From Phytohabitans sp036906915 (GTDB taxonomy: Bacteria; Actinomycetota; Actinomycetes; Mycobacteriales; Micromonosporaceae), in contig NZ_JBAKHX010000007.1 of the NCBI RefSeq assembly GCF_036906915.1, positions 62,001 through 126,000 of the forward strand: a DNA stretch of 64,000 nt, given 5' to 3'. The notes beneath the pieces are model-generated. The model was given only the letters and a program-made list of their open reading frames with translations, had not been told where the DNA came from and did no database searches. This document shows, one piece after another, positions 1 through 7,788 of the stretch. Positions within the stretch are counted from its first letter, which is position 1, and every line of letters starts with the position of its first letter. The position numbers and the translations under genes are program-made.

Positions 1-194
1 CAGGACAGCTCGGCCCCGCGCACGAGCGCCAGCCCGGCCGGGCGCGCCGCCGCCGCGGGCGCCCAGCCGGCCGTGGTGTCGTGATCGGTGATCGCCAGGA
101 CGTCGAGCCCCGTCTGCGCCGCGGCCGTCACCAACTCCGCCGGAGTCAGGGTGCCGTCGCTGGCTGTGGAGTGCGTGTGCAGGTCGATGCGCAT
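1..194 (-). CDS. PHP domain protein, partial (N-terminal 64 residues)
   Basis: The ATG at 194 opens a frame that runs off the left edge, so only the N-terminus is visible. It begins MRIDLHTHSTASDGTLTP and continues with AITDHD, the first two metal-binding histidine motifs of the PHP (polymerase and histidinol phosphatase) superfamily. Stand-alone PHP proteins of this type (YciV/RNase AM-like) hydrolyse phosphodiester or 3',5'-bisphosphate substrates with a trinuclear metal centre. The remaining metal ligands lie outside the window, so activity cannot be judged. It is the last gene of a minus-strand set that includes the sigma factor and its membrane partner, but the 46-bp gap shows no coupling. 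Confidence 0.85.
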   Translation of the reverse strand, partial: MRIDLHTHSTASDGTLTPAELVTAAAQTGLDVLAITDHDTTAGWAPAAAARPAGLALVRGAELS

Positions 195-240
195 CGCGCC
201 GATCGTAGTGAGCGTGCGCCGTCCGCAGACCCAGCGGGCG

Positions 241-1554
241 CTAGGCGAGCTGCTTGCTCACCACCACGACGTGGTCGCCCTCCGTCATGCTCGGTACGGC
301 TAGGTGCTCCACGCCCTCGGCCTGGTCGACGGCCAGCTCGTCGGCCTCCACCTGGACCAGGCCGTCGCGGTCGGCGCGGACGACCGTGTTGGTGTCGGTC
401 CAGACCGGCTCGCCGGCCAGCGGCGGCCCGGCGTACCGGGTGGCGGCGGTGGTGCGCTGCTTGAACGCCCCGGTGAGGTCGACCAGCGCCGCCAGGTTGG
501 CTGTCTCCGCGTCGGCGACCAGCCAGCGTCCGTCGGGCGAGACCGTGCCGGCGCCGTCGCGCTTGAGCCGGGTCGCACAGGCGGTCTTGAGTACCGTCAA
601 CGCGTTGCGCGCATCGAGCAACGCAAGGCAAGCGCTGTTGCCCCGCCCTTGCAGCACCTGACCGACGACCGTCTTGCCGTCCGGGAGCGGACCGTAGATA
701 CCCACGGTCGTGCCGCTCCAGGTCGGCTTGAAGGCGCCACCGCCATCGGGCCACCACACCGCATACTCGTCGCCGCCATCGCGGGTCCGCGCCATGAGTA
801 CGGCGCGGCCGAGGAAACTGACCGGCAGCCCCTGCGTCAGCGCCGCCGACTGCTGCGCGCCGGACACCTGGCCTTGGATGACCGAAGCCGAGAAGAGCCG
901 GGCGCCGTCGAGCCACGCCACCCGGAGCCCGTCGCTGGCGAGCACCACCGCCTCGACCGGCGGCAACAGCTCCCGGGCGCTGCCGTCGGCGCTGACCCAC
1001 CACAGGGCGGACCTGCCCGACTGTTGTGCGCCGACCATCAGCCAGCCGCCGTCGGCCCGGTGCGCCTGGGTCACCGTGCCCAGCGACGCGAGGTCGACGA
1101 TCTTGCCGGACGCCGTCTGGAGGTGCGTCGTCACGACGACGTCGACCGGCAACTCGTCGCCGACCCCCAGATCCTGGCGTCGCATCTCGTCGGAGCTGTC
1201 CGGCGGGTCGAGCCGGGTGGGCGTAGGGTCCGCGCTGCGCAGGATCGACGGGTACGGATCGCCGATCCACGCCGGGCCGGCGTACCGCTCGTTGTCCGGC
1301 CGGAGCTGGACGACCCCCATCGCGGCGGCGACCGTGGCGACCACGACGAGCGCCGTGCCGGCGACGGAACGACGGCGGCTGATCCGCTTGGCCCGGCGGA
1401 TCGCGGTGCCCGCCGGGTCGGCGTGCCGGACCGGAGCCATGTCGGTGGTGGCGCCGGCGAGAGAGTCTCGCAGCGCGCGTTCTAGCTCGTCCGGCGTCAC
1501 GCCCAATGGACGCGCTGGGCCTGGCTGGAGGTTGTCGGGCTGGTGCATGATCAC
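241..1554 (-). CDS. Membrane-anchored protein coupled to the SigE-family sigma factor (probable regulator)
   Basis: A protein of 437 residues if the GTG at 1554 is used; that GTG overlaps the TGA of the upstream sigma gene (GTGA), which implies translational coupling. An ATG two codons later (1548) is the alternative. About 60 N-terminal residues rich in Arg/Lys precede one transmembrane helix (about 64-83, AGTALVVVATVAAAMGVV). The rest is extracytoplasmic with repeated short beta-rich segments (WLMVGAQ, WLDGARLF, DGRWLVADAE) that look like a degenerate beta-propeller. The layout (cytoplasmic tail, one helix, outside sensor) and position suggest an anti-sigma-like or sensor partner of the ECF factor, but no zinc anti-sigma motif HxxxCxxC is present. 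The function is inferred from context only. Confidence 0.8.
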   Translation of the reverse strand: MIMHQPDNLQPGPARPLGVTPDELERALRDSLAGATTDMAPVRHADPAGTAIRRAKRISRRRSVAGTALVVVATVAAAMGVVQLRPDNERYAGPAWIGDPYPSILRSADPTPTRLDPPDSSDEMRRQDLGVGDELPVDVVVTTHLQTASGKIVDLASLGTVTQAHRADGGWLMVGAQQSGRSALWWVSADGSARELLPPVEAVVLASDGLRVAWLDGARLFSASVIQGQVSGAQQSAALTQGLPVSFLGRAVLMARTRDGGDEYAVWWPDGGGAFKPTWSGTTVGIYGPLPDGKTVVGQVLQGRGNSACLALLDARNALTVLKTACATRLKRDGAGTVSPDGRWLVADAETANLAALVDLTGAFKQRTTAATRYAGPPLAGEPVWTDTNTVVRADRDGLVQVEADELAVDQAEGVEHLAVPSMTEGDHVVVVSKQLA

Positions 1555-2183
1555 CGACGCTTCACACCGACGGTTGGAATGGCGGGCTCTGGTGCCGGTA
1601 CCCGAGGAATCGCCGGCAGGACCGGGACGGGCCGTGCGGGACGGACGGGCTGAGGCGCCGGGGTCGGCGCGGGTGCCGGCGTCACGCCGGCGCCTTCGGC
1701 CGCGAGACGCTGCCGCAGCGTGTGCAGCGCCCGGGAGGTCTGGCTCTTGACCGTACCCGGAGAGATGTTGAGCAGCGCGGCGGTCTGCGCCTCGGAGAGG
1801 TCTTCGTAGAACCGCAGCACCAGCACCGCCCGCTGCCGGGCGGGCAAGGCCTTGACGTGCCGCCACAGCGCGTCGCGCTCCAGGTGCTCGCTGATCTGGT
1901 CTGGGGCGGCGACCTCGGGCAGCGTCTCGGTGGGGCGCTCGCCATGCCAGCGCCGCCGCCACCAGCTGGTCGCCGTATTGACGAGCACGCGCCGGGCGTA
2001 AGGCTCGACGGCCTCGATCTCGCCGAGCCGCTTCCAGGCCAGGTAGGTCTTGGTCAGCGCGGTCTGAAGCAGGTCTTCGGCCGTTGCCCAATCACCGGCC
2101 AGCAGGTAGGCAGTGCGCAGAAGGGCAGCGGAGCGTGCCGCGACGAACTCGCGGAACTCCTCCTCCACGTCATAGCTGGCCAC
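1551..2183 (-). CDS. SigE-family ECF RNA polymerase sigma factor
   Basis: A 210-residue sigma-70 family protein of the extracytoplasmic function group. Region 2 lies at about residues 10-75 (AYLLAGDWATAEDLLQTALTKTY, of which GDWATAEDLLQ is diagnostic) and region 4 at about 105-160 (LPARQRAVLVLRFYEDLSEA, then an HTH LLNISPGTVKSQTSRAL). The C-terminus carries a Pro-Ala tail of about 45 residues beyond region 4. The start is a GTG at 2183, seven bases after GGGAGG, an excellent ribosome-binding site. The stop overlaps the start of the membrane protein gene downstream, so the two are one operon and probably a sigma/regulator pair responding to an envelope signal. Its subfamily (Streptomyces SigE-like, common in multiple copies in actinomycetes) is clear, the stimulus is not. 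Confidence 0.93.
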   Translation of the reverse strand: MASYDVEEEFREFVAARSAALLRTAYLLAGDWATAEDLLQTALTKTYLAWKRLGEIEAVEPYARRVLVNTATSWWRRRWHGERPTETLPEVAAPDQISEHLERDALWRHVKALPARQRAVLVLRFYEDLSEAQTAALLNISPGTVKSQTSRALHTLRQRLAAEGAGVTPAPAPTPAPQPVRPARPVPVLPAIPRVPAPEPAIPTVGVKRR

Positions 2184-2303
2184 CGATAAGCCTCCCCCGG
2201 GACCCGCGTTGCCACCGAAAGGCTGTCACAACGCGCCCGGAAGGGCCATGGTCCTGATGGACCGTTTAAGTCAGGCCTCCCGGCAACCCCACCGCACGCG
2301 ACC

Positions 2304-3161
2304 TCACGCGCCGTCGTCAGCCTTGGCGTCTTCGGCGTCCTTGCCGAGCCGCGCCTCGACTGCCTGCGGCTCGTACATCTCTTCGACCACGCGCAGGTAG
2401 AGCTCGTTGGGATTGGGCAGATGCTTGATCTCGCGAAGTGCCTGGTCTTGACCGGCGGATTCCAGGACAAACGTGCCGTAGTTGAGCGCCCGCCCCAGGG
2501 GGGACTGCTCGTACTTCATGTCTGTGACCCGGAGCAGCGGCATCATGCCGACCTTGCGCGTGATGATGCCGTTGACGACCATGACCCGTTTGTTGGTCAG
2601 GATGAAGCGGTCGAAGTACCAGTCGCCGACCTGCCAGGCGACCCAACCCATGATCGCGAGCCAGATGATCACTGCGACCGTGGTGAGCCCGCTGACCTGC
2701 TGGCGTGCCAGGAAGCCGGACAGGTATCCGAGCGCGAAGGTCGCCGCGGTGCCGATCAGCAACGGCGTGGTCAGGTGGATCCAGTGCCGCTTCCACTCGC
2801 CCCGATAGCGCTCGGTGGGGAACAGGTATCGGGCAACCAGCGTGCTGGGCTCGTCTTCGAGCGGCAGGACACGCCGAGGCCCGATGGGCATGCCGGCCGC
2901 GTCGGTGCGCAGGCCGGCAAGGTCCTCTTCGGAGATGTCGGGCGGAACGTATGCGGTCTGGTCGCTGTCACGGCCATAGCCGGCACCCTCCGCGTACGCA
3001 GGCCCGTCACCGAAGGCTGGACCGTCGCCGAACGCCGGGCCATCGCCGAAGCTAGGCCCATCGTCGGGTCGAGGGGTGCGCGGGATCGGTTCGGTGTCGC
3101 GTTGCCACTCCGACCGATCCGGCTCGTCAGGGTCTGGCGGTTCGCCAGATGGTCTACCCAT
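2304..3161 (-). CDS. PH (bPH2) domain membrane protein
   Basis: A 285-residue protein. The first 100 residues are acidic and Pro/Gly rich and contain three near-identical FGDGPA units, probably disordered. Two transmembrane helices follow (about 137-157 and 163-180), then a bacterial PH domain of the YdbS/bPH2 type (about 180-260) with the typical FDRFILTNKRVMVVNGIITRK strand pattern (seen as DRFILTNKRVMV), ending in an acidic tail. Proteins of this family are small membrane proteins of unknown biochemical role. The gene lies six bases downstream of a 52-codon membrane ORF, so the two are likely cotranscribed. ATG 3161 is the only good start. Confidence 0.85.
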   Translation of the reverse strand: MGRPSGEPPDPDEPDRSEWQRDTEPIPRTPRPDDGPSFGDGPAFGDGPAFGDGPAYAEGAGYGRDSDQTAYVPPDISEEDLAGLRTDAAGMPIGPRRVLPLEDEPSTLVARYLFPTERYRGEWKRHWIHLTTPLLIGTAATFALGYLSGFLARQQVSGLTTVAVIIWLAIMGWVAWQVGDWYFDRFILTNKRVMVVNGIITRKVGMMPLLRVTDMKYEQSPLGRALNYGTFVLESAGQDQALREIKHLPNPNELYLRVVEEMYEPQAVEARLGKDAEDAKADDGA

Positions 3162-3167
3162 TGGCGA

Positions 3168-3326
3168 CTACGCGATGAGGTCCGTGAAGAATTCGCCAAA
3201 GCCCGTCGCGACGTCCGCGACCGTGCTTCCCAGAGACTGGAAGACGTCAGCCGCAGAGCTTGGGTTATACGCGATGAAGAAGATCAGAAAGGCGATGCCG
3301 CCCCAGGTGAGCACCTTCTTGACCAT
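3168..3326 (-). CDS. Small single-span membrane protein (52 aa)
   Basis: A short ORF starting at ATG 3326 and ending TAG at 3168, only six bases before the PH-domain gene. The product starts MVKKVLTWGGIAFLIFFIAY, a lysine-flanked hydrophobic helix, then an Ala/Ser/Val-rich amphipathic C-terminus (VFQSLGSTVADVATGFGEFF). The positive-inside N-terminus, the helix, the adjacency to the PH-domain protein and the absence of another candidate in the gap support it as a real gene. Small proteins of this pattern occur beside bPH2 genes in actinomycetes; the function is unknown. It could be a regulator or stabiliser of the PH-domain membrane protein. Confidence 0.75.
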   Translation of the reverse strand: MVKKVLTWGGIAFLIFFIAYNPSSAADVFQSLGSTVADVATGFGEFFTDLIA

Positions 3327-3440
3327 TGCGGGCCGTCCCTCCGCACTGCGCCGAGCCGCTGTCTCGGCACCACTTAGCGTATCAGTGAAGCGTCTCTACG
3401 TGTGGCTATCAATTGTTGCGATCCAAGTAGCGGAACGCCT

Positions 3441-4136
3441 TCACGCTCTGCCGTGCAGGTATGGCGATGGAGCGCCGTACACAAGTTCGGGCGGCAGCCA
3501 CTCGGACAAGTCGTGCAGCACGACATGTTCCGCGAGGAGGTAACCCGCACTTGCCGGCCAGGTTATCGCATAGAGCCACATTCCCCGGGCTTCTCCGGCA
3601 TACGCGCTCCGATCCGTTGGCGACTTCACCGACCACAGTGGAGTCGGATGCCCCCCAACCTTGATCTTGGCGTGTGCTCCACCATGCTCGCCGGCGTGCC
3701 CAGCCGTATCGCTGATCGCGTCGGCGATGAACTCGCCGGGGTCAGGACCGGGGATGCCGCCGAACCGGTTGCCGAGCCCCACGCCCGGCTCCTCGGCCAC
3801 GAGCACCACATCAGCCGGCCCACCTCGCAGCGGCGCCGGACCACTGCAAGCCACGGCGGTCGCACGGACGCCGGTGCGGTCGTCGCCCGCCCACGCCACG
3901 CCGGTCATGGTCCAGCCGGGGGGCAATGGCCACGGGCACCAAACCGGCACCTGGGGACGCCCCTGAGCGGTCTGGGCGCTGGCGATGGTCGCCAGGGCAC
4001 TGGCGACGATCTCGGGCCCCACGTGCTCGGCCACGTGCAGGGGCGGCACAGGTCCACAGTCGTCACAGCGCCACTCGCTGTGCATCAGGTCAGGCGGTCG
4101 CACCGGACCGCCGCACCGCGGGCAACTCACCGCCAC
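3441..4136 (-). CDS. DUF6758-type zinc-ribbon protein
   Basis: About 231 residues from a GTG at 4136. The N-terminus carries two Cys pairs, CPRCGG and CDDCG, separated by about 17 residues, forming a zinc ribbon. The remainder has the conserved phrases MHSEWRCDDCGPVPPLH, WCPWPLPPGW, GVAWAGDD and ARGMWLYAITWP, a pattern I know from an actinobacterial family of unknown function (DUF6758). A TTG at 4178 would add 14 residues, and GTG 4130 would remove two; the family normally starts just before the first Cys pair, so the later starts are preferred. No membrane segment. Biochemical role unknown. Confidence 0.8.
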   Translation of the reverse strand: MAVSCPRCGGPVRPPDLMHSEWRCDDCGPVPPLHVAEHVGPEIVASALATIASAQTAQGRPQVPVWCPWPLPPGWTMTGVAWAGDDRTGVRATAVACSGPAPLRGGPADVVLVAEEPGVGLGNRFGGIPGPDPGEFIADAISDTAGHAGEHGGAHAKIKVGGHPTPLWSVKSPTDRSAYAGEARGMWLYAITWPASAGYLLAEHVVLHDLSEWLPPELVYGAPSPYLHGRA

Positions 4137-4220
4137 ACCCACACCCCATACGTTGCTTGGCGGGATGCCTTCCGTCAAGCCAACCGGCTTTTTCGGTCAA
4201 CCCGGGCGCGCGTGATCACC

Positions 4221-4853
4221 TCACGTGTTCGGGGGTGCGGCGTGGGCGCGTATCCACGCGTGCATGGCGATGCCGCTGGCCACGCCGGCGTTGATCGACC
4301 GGGTCGAGCCGTACTGCGCGATCGAGAACAGCGCGTCGCACGCCGCACGCGCCCCGTCGGACAGGCCAGGCCCTTCCTGCCCGAAGAGCAGCACGCACCG
4401 CTGGGGCAGGGTGACACTCTCCAGTGGATGCGATCCGGGCAGGTTGTCGATGCCCACCACCGGCAGCCCGCCCACCCGCGCCCACCCGGCGAAATCCTCG
4501 ATCGTCTCGTGGTGCCGCACGTGCTGGTAGCGGTCGGTGACCATGGCGCCGCGCCTGTTCCACCTGCGGCGCCCGACGATGTGCACCTCGGCGGCCAGGA
4601 ACGCGTTGGCGTTGCGCACCACCGTGCCGATGTTCAGGTCGTGCTGCCAGTTTTCGATCGCCACGTGGAAGTCGTGGCGGCGCTCGTCCAGATCGGCCAC
4701 CACCGCCTCGCGCCGCCAGTACCGGTACCGGTCGACGACGTTGCGCCGGTCGCCGTGAGCGAGCAGCTCAGGGTCGTACCGCGGGTCGGTCGGCCACTCG
4801 CCCGGCCACGGCCCGACCCCGACCTCAACCTCGTCAACGTACTCAGCGGTCAC
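4221..4853 (-). CDS. SpoU-family (TrmH-like) 2'-O-methyltransferase
   Basis: A 210-residue SPOUT enzyme, GTG start at 4853. The three SpoU motifs are present in order: NIGTVVRNANAF (motif 1, about residue 75), LLFGQEGPGLS (motif 2, about 160) and STRSINAGVASGIAMHAW (motif 3, about 185), which build the trefoil-knot SAM site. The motif 1 Asn and Arg and the motif 3 Ser/Asn are intact, so it is expected to be an active RNA ribose 2'-O-methylase acting on tRNA or rRNA. It lacks the N-terminal L30-like substrate-binding domain found in larger 23S methylases, resembling TrmH-type enzymes. The substrate nucleotide cannot be read from sequence. Confidence 0.9.
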   Translation of the reverse strand: MTAEYVDEVEVGVGPWPGEWPTDPRYDPELLAHGDRRNVVDRYRYWRREAVVADLDERRHDFHVAIENWQHDLNIGTVVRNANAFLAAEVHIVGRRRWNRRGAMVTDRYQHVRHHETIEDFAGWARVGGLPVVGIDNLPGSHPLESVTLPQRCVLLFGQEGPGLSDGARAACDALFSIAQYGSTRSINAGVASGIAMHAWIRAHAAPPNT

Positions 4854-4887
4854 GCCGCCGAGCCTATGGTGCCCTCGTCAGGTCGGG

Positions 4888-5394
4888 TCAGGTCAGGTCG
4901 AGGGCCGCGGCCAGGTCGTCGAGGAACTGGCGTTCGGCGGCGCTGACCTGGTCGCCGCCGAGGCCGAGGACACCGCCGGAGCGGGCGGCGCCGCAGACGC
5001 GTACGGCCACGGACTGGACCCACTGGCGGTAGGCGGCCGAGTCGGCGGGGTCGGCGTGCGCGGCGAGCACCTCGGTGGCGCGCCGGCACGCCGTCAGTAC
5101 CTCGGCGACGCCGGCACGGCGATCGGTGAACTCCTCGGCCACCGGGCCGTCGCCGCCGGACTCGGCGTAGATGGCGGCGGCCACGGCGCGGACCAGGTCG
5201 CTGTCGAACGCCCGGCCGGCGGCGATGGCCTCCAGCCCGGCGAGTCCTTCGGCGACGGTGCGGCGCGGGCTGTCGGGCTCAGCGGATGCGGCCGCCACGA
5301 CCACCCGGGCGGGCAGTTTCGTGAGCAGCCGCCACTCCGCGGCCGGGTACCCGGGGCCGGTCACGCTGCCGCCGGCCGTGGGGTCAGTCGCCAT
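4888..5394 (-). CDS. Hypothetical alpha-helical protein
   Basis: A 168-residue protein from ATG 5394. The sequence is Ala-rich, helical and has no signal peptide or membrane segment. Recognisable local motifs are EWRLLTKLPARVVVAAASAEPDS near the N-terminus (seen as EWRLLTKLPARVVVAAAS) and SAAERQFLDDLAAALDL at the C-terminus. The second resembles the distal helix of TerB-like or tellurite-resistance-associated folds, but the match is too weak to name the family. Codon usage matches its neighbours, and it sits between the SpoU methyltransferase and MaoC gene, same strand, with 28-34-bp gaps. Role unknown. Confidence 0.7.
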   Translation of the reverse strand: MATDPTAGGSVTGPGYPAAEWRLLTKLPARVVVAAASAEPDSPRRTVAEGLAGLEAIAAGRAFDSDLVRAVAAAIYAESGGDGPVAEEFTDRRAGVAEVLTACRRATEVLAAHADPADSAAYRQWVQSVAVRVCGAARSGGVLGLGGDQVSAAERQFLDDLAAALDLT

Positions 5395-5422
5395 GGCGCC
5401 AGCATATGCCCTCTTTAGTACA

Positions 5423-5941
5423 CTAAGGGCGCTTTTCCGGGAAGCTCGGCCGTTCCGGATCCACCCCAGCGGGCACCGCCGCCTCGGCGTACTCCTTCTT
5501 CGGCACCATGACCCGCCGCCGGAACACGCAGACCAGCGTGCCGTCCTGCTTGTAGCCGCGGGTCTCGACGGAGACCACGCCACGGTCGGGCTTGGAGTTG
5601 GACTCGCGCTTGTCGAGCACGGTCGTCTCGCCGTAGATCGTGTCGCCGTGGAACGTCGGCGCCACGTGCCGCAGCGACTCGACCTCCAGGTTGGCGATCG
5701 CCTTGCCGCTCACGTCGGGCACAGACATACCGAGCAGGAGCGAGTAGATGTAGTTGCCGACCACGACGTTGCGCTTGAACCCGGTGGACGTCTCGGCGTA
5801 GTGGGCGTCCATGTGCAAGGGGTGGTGGTTCATCGTGAGCAGGCAGAAGAGGTGGTCGTCGTACTCGGTGACGGTCTTGCCCGGCCAGTGCCGGTAGACG
5901 GCGCCGACCTCGAACTCCTCGTAGTACCGGCCGAACTGCAT
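5423..5941 (-). CDS. MaoC-family dehydratase, mesaconyl-CoA hydratase-like
   Basis: A 172-residue single hot-dog domain protein. Near residues 35-50 it has TMNHHPLHMDAHYAE, the subfamily form of the hydratase-2 signature (the canonical GDxNPxH reads TMNHHPLH), as in actinobacterial and proteobacterial mesaconyl-CoA / methylmalyl-CoA dehydratases. Downstream are VVVGNYIYSLLLGMSVPD and the strand PTFHGDTIYGETTVLDKRES. Start ATG 5941 is preceded by GGGAG. The expected reaction is reversible hydration of a C4/C5 enoyl-CoA. The same window holds a CoA-ester lyase (18506-19459) and an acyl-CoA dehydrogenase (14874-16073), which in other actinomycetes are adjacent to this gene, suggesting a shared pathway of branched C5-CoA breakdown. 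Confidence 0.88.
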   Translation of the reverse strand: MQFGRYYEEFEVGAVYRHWPGKTVTEYDDHLFCLLTMNHHPLHMDAHYAETSTGFKRNVVVGNYIYSLLLGMSVPDVSGKAIANLEVESLRHVAPTFHGDTIYGETTVLDKRESNSKPDRGVVSVETRGYKQDGTLVCVFRRRVMVPKKEYAEAAVPAGVDPERPSFPEKRP

Positions 5942-6446
5942 CCAGGCTCCCTCGGGGCTACCAACGGGTAATAGCAGGATGCCTTATCGAAGGTTAAGCC
6001 GGCACATGAGGCGGGAATCCCGTTGCATCTGACCCCGGACGCAATGAGCGGCGGGGCCCTCCCCGGCACCCGCCGCCCACGCTTTGTTGCAAGTGATTTT
6101 GCCTGGGAAACCGGACAAGAAAAAGACTCGGAGCCGAGACGCAGGTCACAGTTATTCATTTGTTACATTACTTTCCGTAAGAGTTGATCCTGCTGTGACC
6201 GTCCGTCACCGGCGACAAATGGCCTGACAGATCGGGACGCCCCTCGATGACAGCGCTTTCCCCGCACGCGGCCCTGGAATCGCTCCCATCACCGCAGGTG
6301 ACGGGCCATTCATCGCCCTTCGTCACTGTTACGTACACCGTGTGTCACATCACTGGTGCGGCCCGCGTAACAACTTCGCGGGGAATGCCGGCCGGCGCCG
6401 GTAGGTTCAGCTAGACGTAAGCCAATCCAGGTGATCGGAGTGATCC
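5942..6446. promoter_or_regulatory. 505-bp intergenic regulatory stretch between MaoC and thioredoxin genes
   Basis: No credible coding frame is present on either strand. The centre (about 6100-6200) is notably AT-richer than the surroundings. It contains GTGAC-CGTCC-GTCAC (6195-6209), a TTAC-TTTCC-GTAA palindrome (6168-6180), GTGACG...CGTCAC arms around 6299-6326 and a TGTGTCACAT segment at 6340-6349. These repeated GTGAC/GTCAC half sites suggest binding of one or more dimeric regulators to divergent promoters, but no single factor can be named. It is the only gene-free interval over 300 bp in the window. Confidence 0.4.
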
Positions 6447-6809
6447 ATGGCGACCGTTGAGCTGACGACGGCGAACTTTGACGAGGTGACCAGCAAGGAC
6501 GGCATCGTCCTGGTCGACTTCTGGGCCAGTTGGTGCGGTCCCTGCGTCCGGTTCGCGCCCGTCTACGACCGCTCTTCGGCCAAGCACGGCGAGATCGTGT
6601 TTGGCAAGGTCGACACCGAGGCGCAGCCCGAGCTGGCCGCGAAGTTCGATATCCGCTCGATCCCCACCATCATGGCGATCCGCGATGGCGTGATCGTCTT
6701 CGCGCAGCCGGGCGCGCTGCCCGAGTCCGCCCTCGAATCGCTGATCGAGCAGGTCCAGGCGCTCGACATGGACGACGTCCGCAAGCAGCTCGCCGCACAC
6801 AACCACTGA
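6447..6809 (+). CDS. Thioredoxin family protein
   Basis: A 120-residue thioredoxin fold protein. The redox motif WCGPC occupies residues 29-33, the buried Asp is at 24 (VDFWASWCGPC) and the cis-proline loop reads SIPT at about 73. A C-terminal extension of about 12 residues (DMDDVRKQLAAH) goes beyond classic TrxA. It should act as a cytoplasmic disulfide reductant. It is not beside a thioredoxin reductase, so it is a secondary thioredoxin. ATG 6447 follows GGAG with seven-base spacing. It stands alone, preceded by a long regulatory region and followed by a strong terminator, so its expression is probably individually regulated. Confidence 0.93.
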   Translation: MATVELTTANFDEVTSKDGIVLVDFWASWCGPCVRFAPVYDRSSAKHGEIVFGKVDTEAQPELAAKFDIRSIPTIMAIRDGVIVFAQPGALPESALESLIEQVQALDMDDVRKQLAAHNH

Positions 6810-6821
6810 CCCCAGACCACT

Positions 6822-6846
6822 CCCCGGCGCGCGGCGCGCGCCGGGG
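6822..6846 (+). terminator. Rho-independent-type hairpin after the thioredoxin gene
   Basis: CCCCGGCGCGC, GGC loop, GCGCGCCGGGG: an 11-bp perfect stem 12 bases after the thioredoxin stop, followed by ACGTTTGTGT. The U-tract is poor, as is usual in high-GC actinomycetes. Confidence 0.8.
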
Positions 6847-6869
6847 ACGTTTGTGTCTGGGCTCTAGGG

Positions 6870-7673
6870 CTAGGCGACGTGGGCGTCGTAGGCCGCCACG
6901 GTGGCGGCGAGAATCTCCGCACCGGGACGCGACCACAGGCCGGCGTGGAAGACCTCGACCTCCACCGGACCCTTGTATCCGGCGGCGTCCACCGCCTCAC
7001 GGAACCTGCGCAGCTCGACGCACCCCTCACCGGGCAGCCCGCGGCCCAGCAGCACGCCCTCGGGCAACGGCGTGATCCAGTCAGCGGCCTGGAAGCAGGC
7101 GATACGCCCTTCCAGGCCGGCGCGTTCGATCTGCGCCCACACCTGGTCGTCCCACCACACGTGGTACGTGTCGAGGACCGCGCCGACCGCCACGGGCGGG
7201 AACGGCGCCGCGAGGTCGAGCGCCTGGCCGAGGCTCGACACCACGCACCGGTCGGACGCGAACATCGGGTGCAGCGGCTCGATGGCGAGCTGTACACCGG
7301 CTTCGAGCGCGTGCGGCACCAGCTCACCGATCGCCTCGCCGACGTGGGCCCGCGCGCCGTCGATGTCGCGGCTGCCAGCCGGCAGCCCGCCCGACACCAG
7401 TACCAGGACGGGCGCGCCAAGGGCGGCCGCCTCGTCGATGGCGCGGCGGTTCTCGTCGTACCAGTCCTCGCGGTTGAAGAAACCGCCCCGGCACAGCGAG
7501 GTGACCGCGAGCCCGGCGTCTTCCACGAGCATCGCGGTCTTCTCCAGGCCGTACTCGGAGACCTGCTCGCGCCACAGCCCGACCTGGCCCACGCCGGCCG
7601 CTACGCAGCCGGCGACCAGGTCGGCCATCGGCCAGTAGTTAGCCGTGGCCTGGTTGAACGAGAAACGGCTCAT
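6870..7673 (-). CDS. Sugar phosphate isomerase/epimerase (AP-endonuclease-2-like TIM barrel)
   Basis: A 267-residue xylose isomerase-like TIM barrel protein. Typical features are QVGLWREQVSEYGLEK near residue 30, the metal-ligand strand LAIEPLHPMFASDR at about 135, LDTYHVWWDD at about 170 and VEVEVFHAGLW near the C-terminus, which supply the Glu/Asp/His metal site. Start ATG 7673 has AGAGGA ten bases before. It follows the Gfo/Idh dehydrogenase on the same strand by 115 bp, and the pair lies opposite a LacI repressor, so it likely isomerises or epimerises a sugar or cyclitol oxidised by the neighbour. The substrate is not identifiable. Confidence 0.88.
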   Translation of the reverse strand: MSRFSFNQATANYWPMADLVAGCVAAGVGQVGLWREQVSEYGLEKTAMLVEDAGLAVTSLCRGGFFNREDWYDENRRAIDEAAALGAPVLVLVSGGLPAGSRDIDGARAHVGEAIGELVPHALEAGVQLAIEPLHPMFASDRCVVSSLGQALDLAAPFPPVAVGAVLDTYHVWWDDQVWAQIERAGLEGRIACFQAADWITPLPEGVLLGRGLPGEGCVELRRFREAVDAAGYKGPVEVEVFHAGLWSRPGAEILAATVAAYDAHVA

Positions 7674-7788
7674 GCTGTCCTCTGGTTCGCTCGGTCGTGC
7701 GGCGCTGAAGGCGACGCCTTCCCGCCCGCCACGCGCGACATCGTCGGTGCGTCGCGCGGTCCAGGCGCCTCCGCGTCAGCTCTCTCGC

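Noticed and set aside
241..2091. Extension of the 241-1554 membrane protein frame upstream to 2091
   Set aside because: The upstream part is an alternative frame inside the sigma factor gene; the GTGA overlap at 1551-1554 gives the real start.
6168..6180. BldD-type box TTAC-TTTCC-GTAA
   Set aside because: It fits TNAC-N5-GTNA, but such a loose motif is expected many times by chance in 64 kb, and neither flanking gene is a known BldD target.
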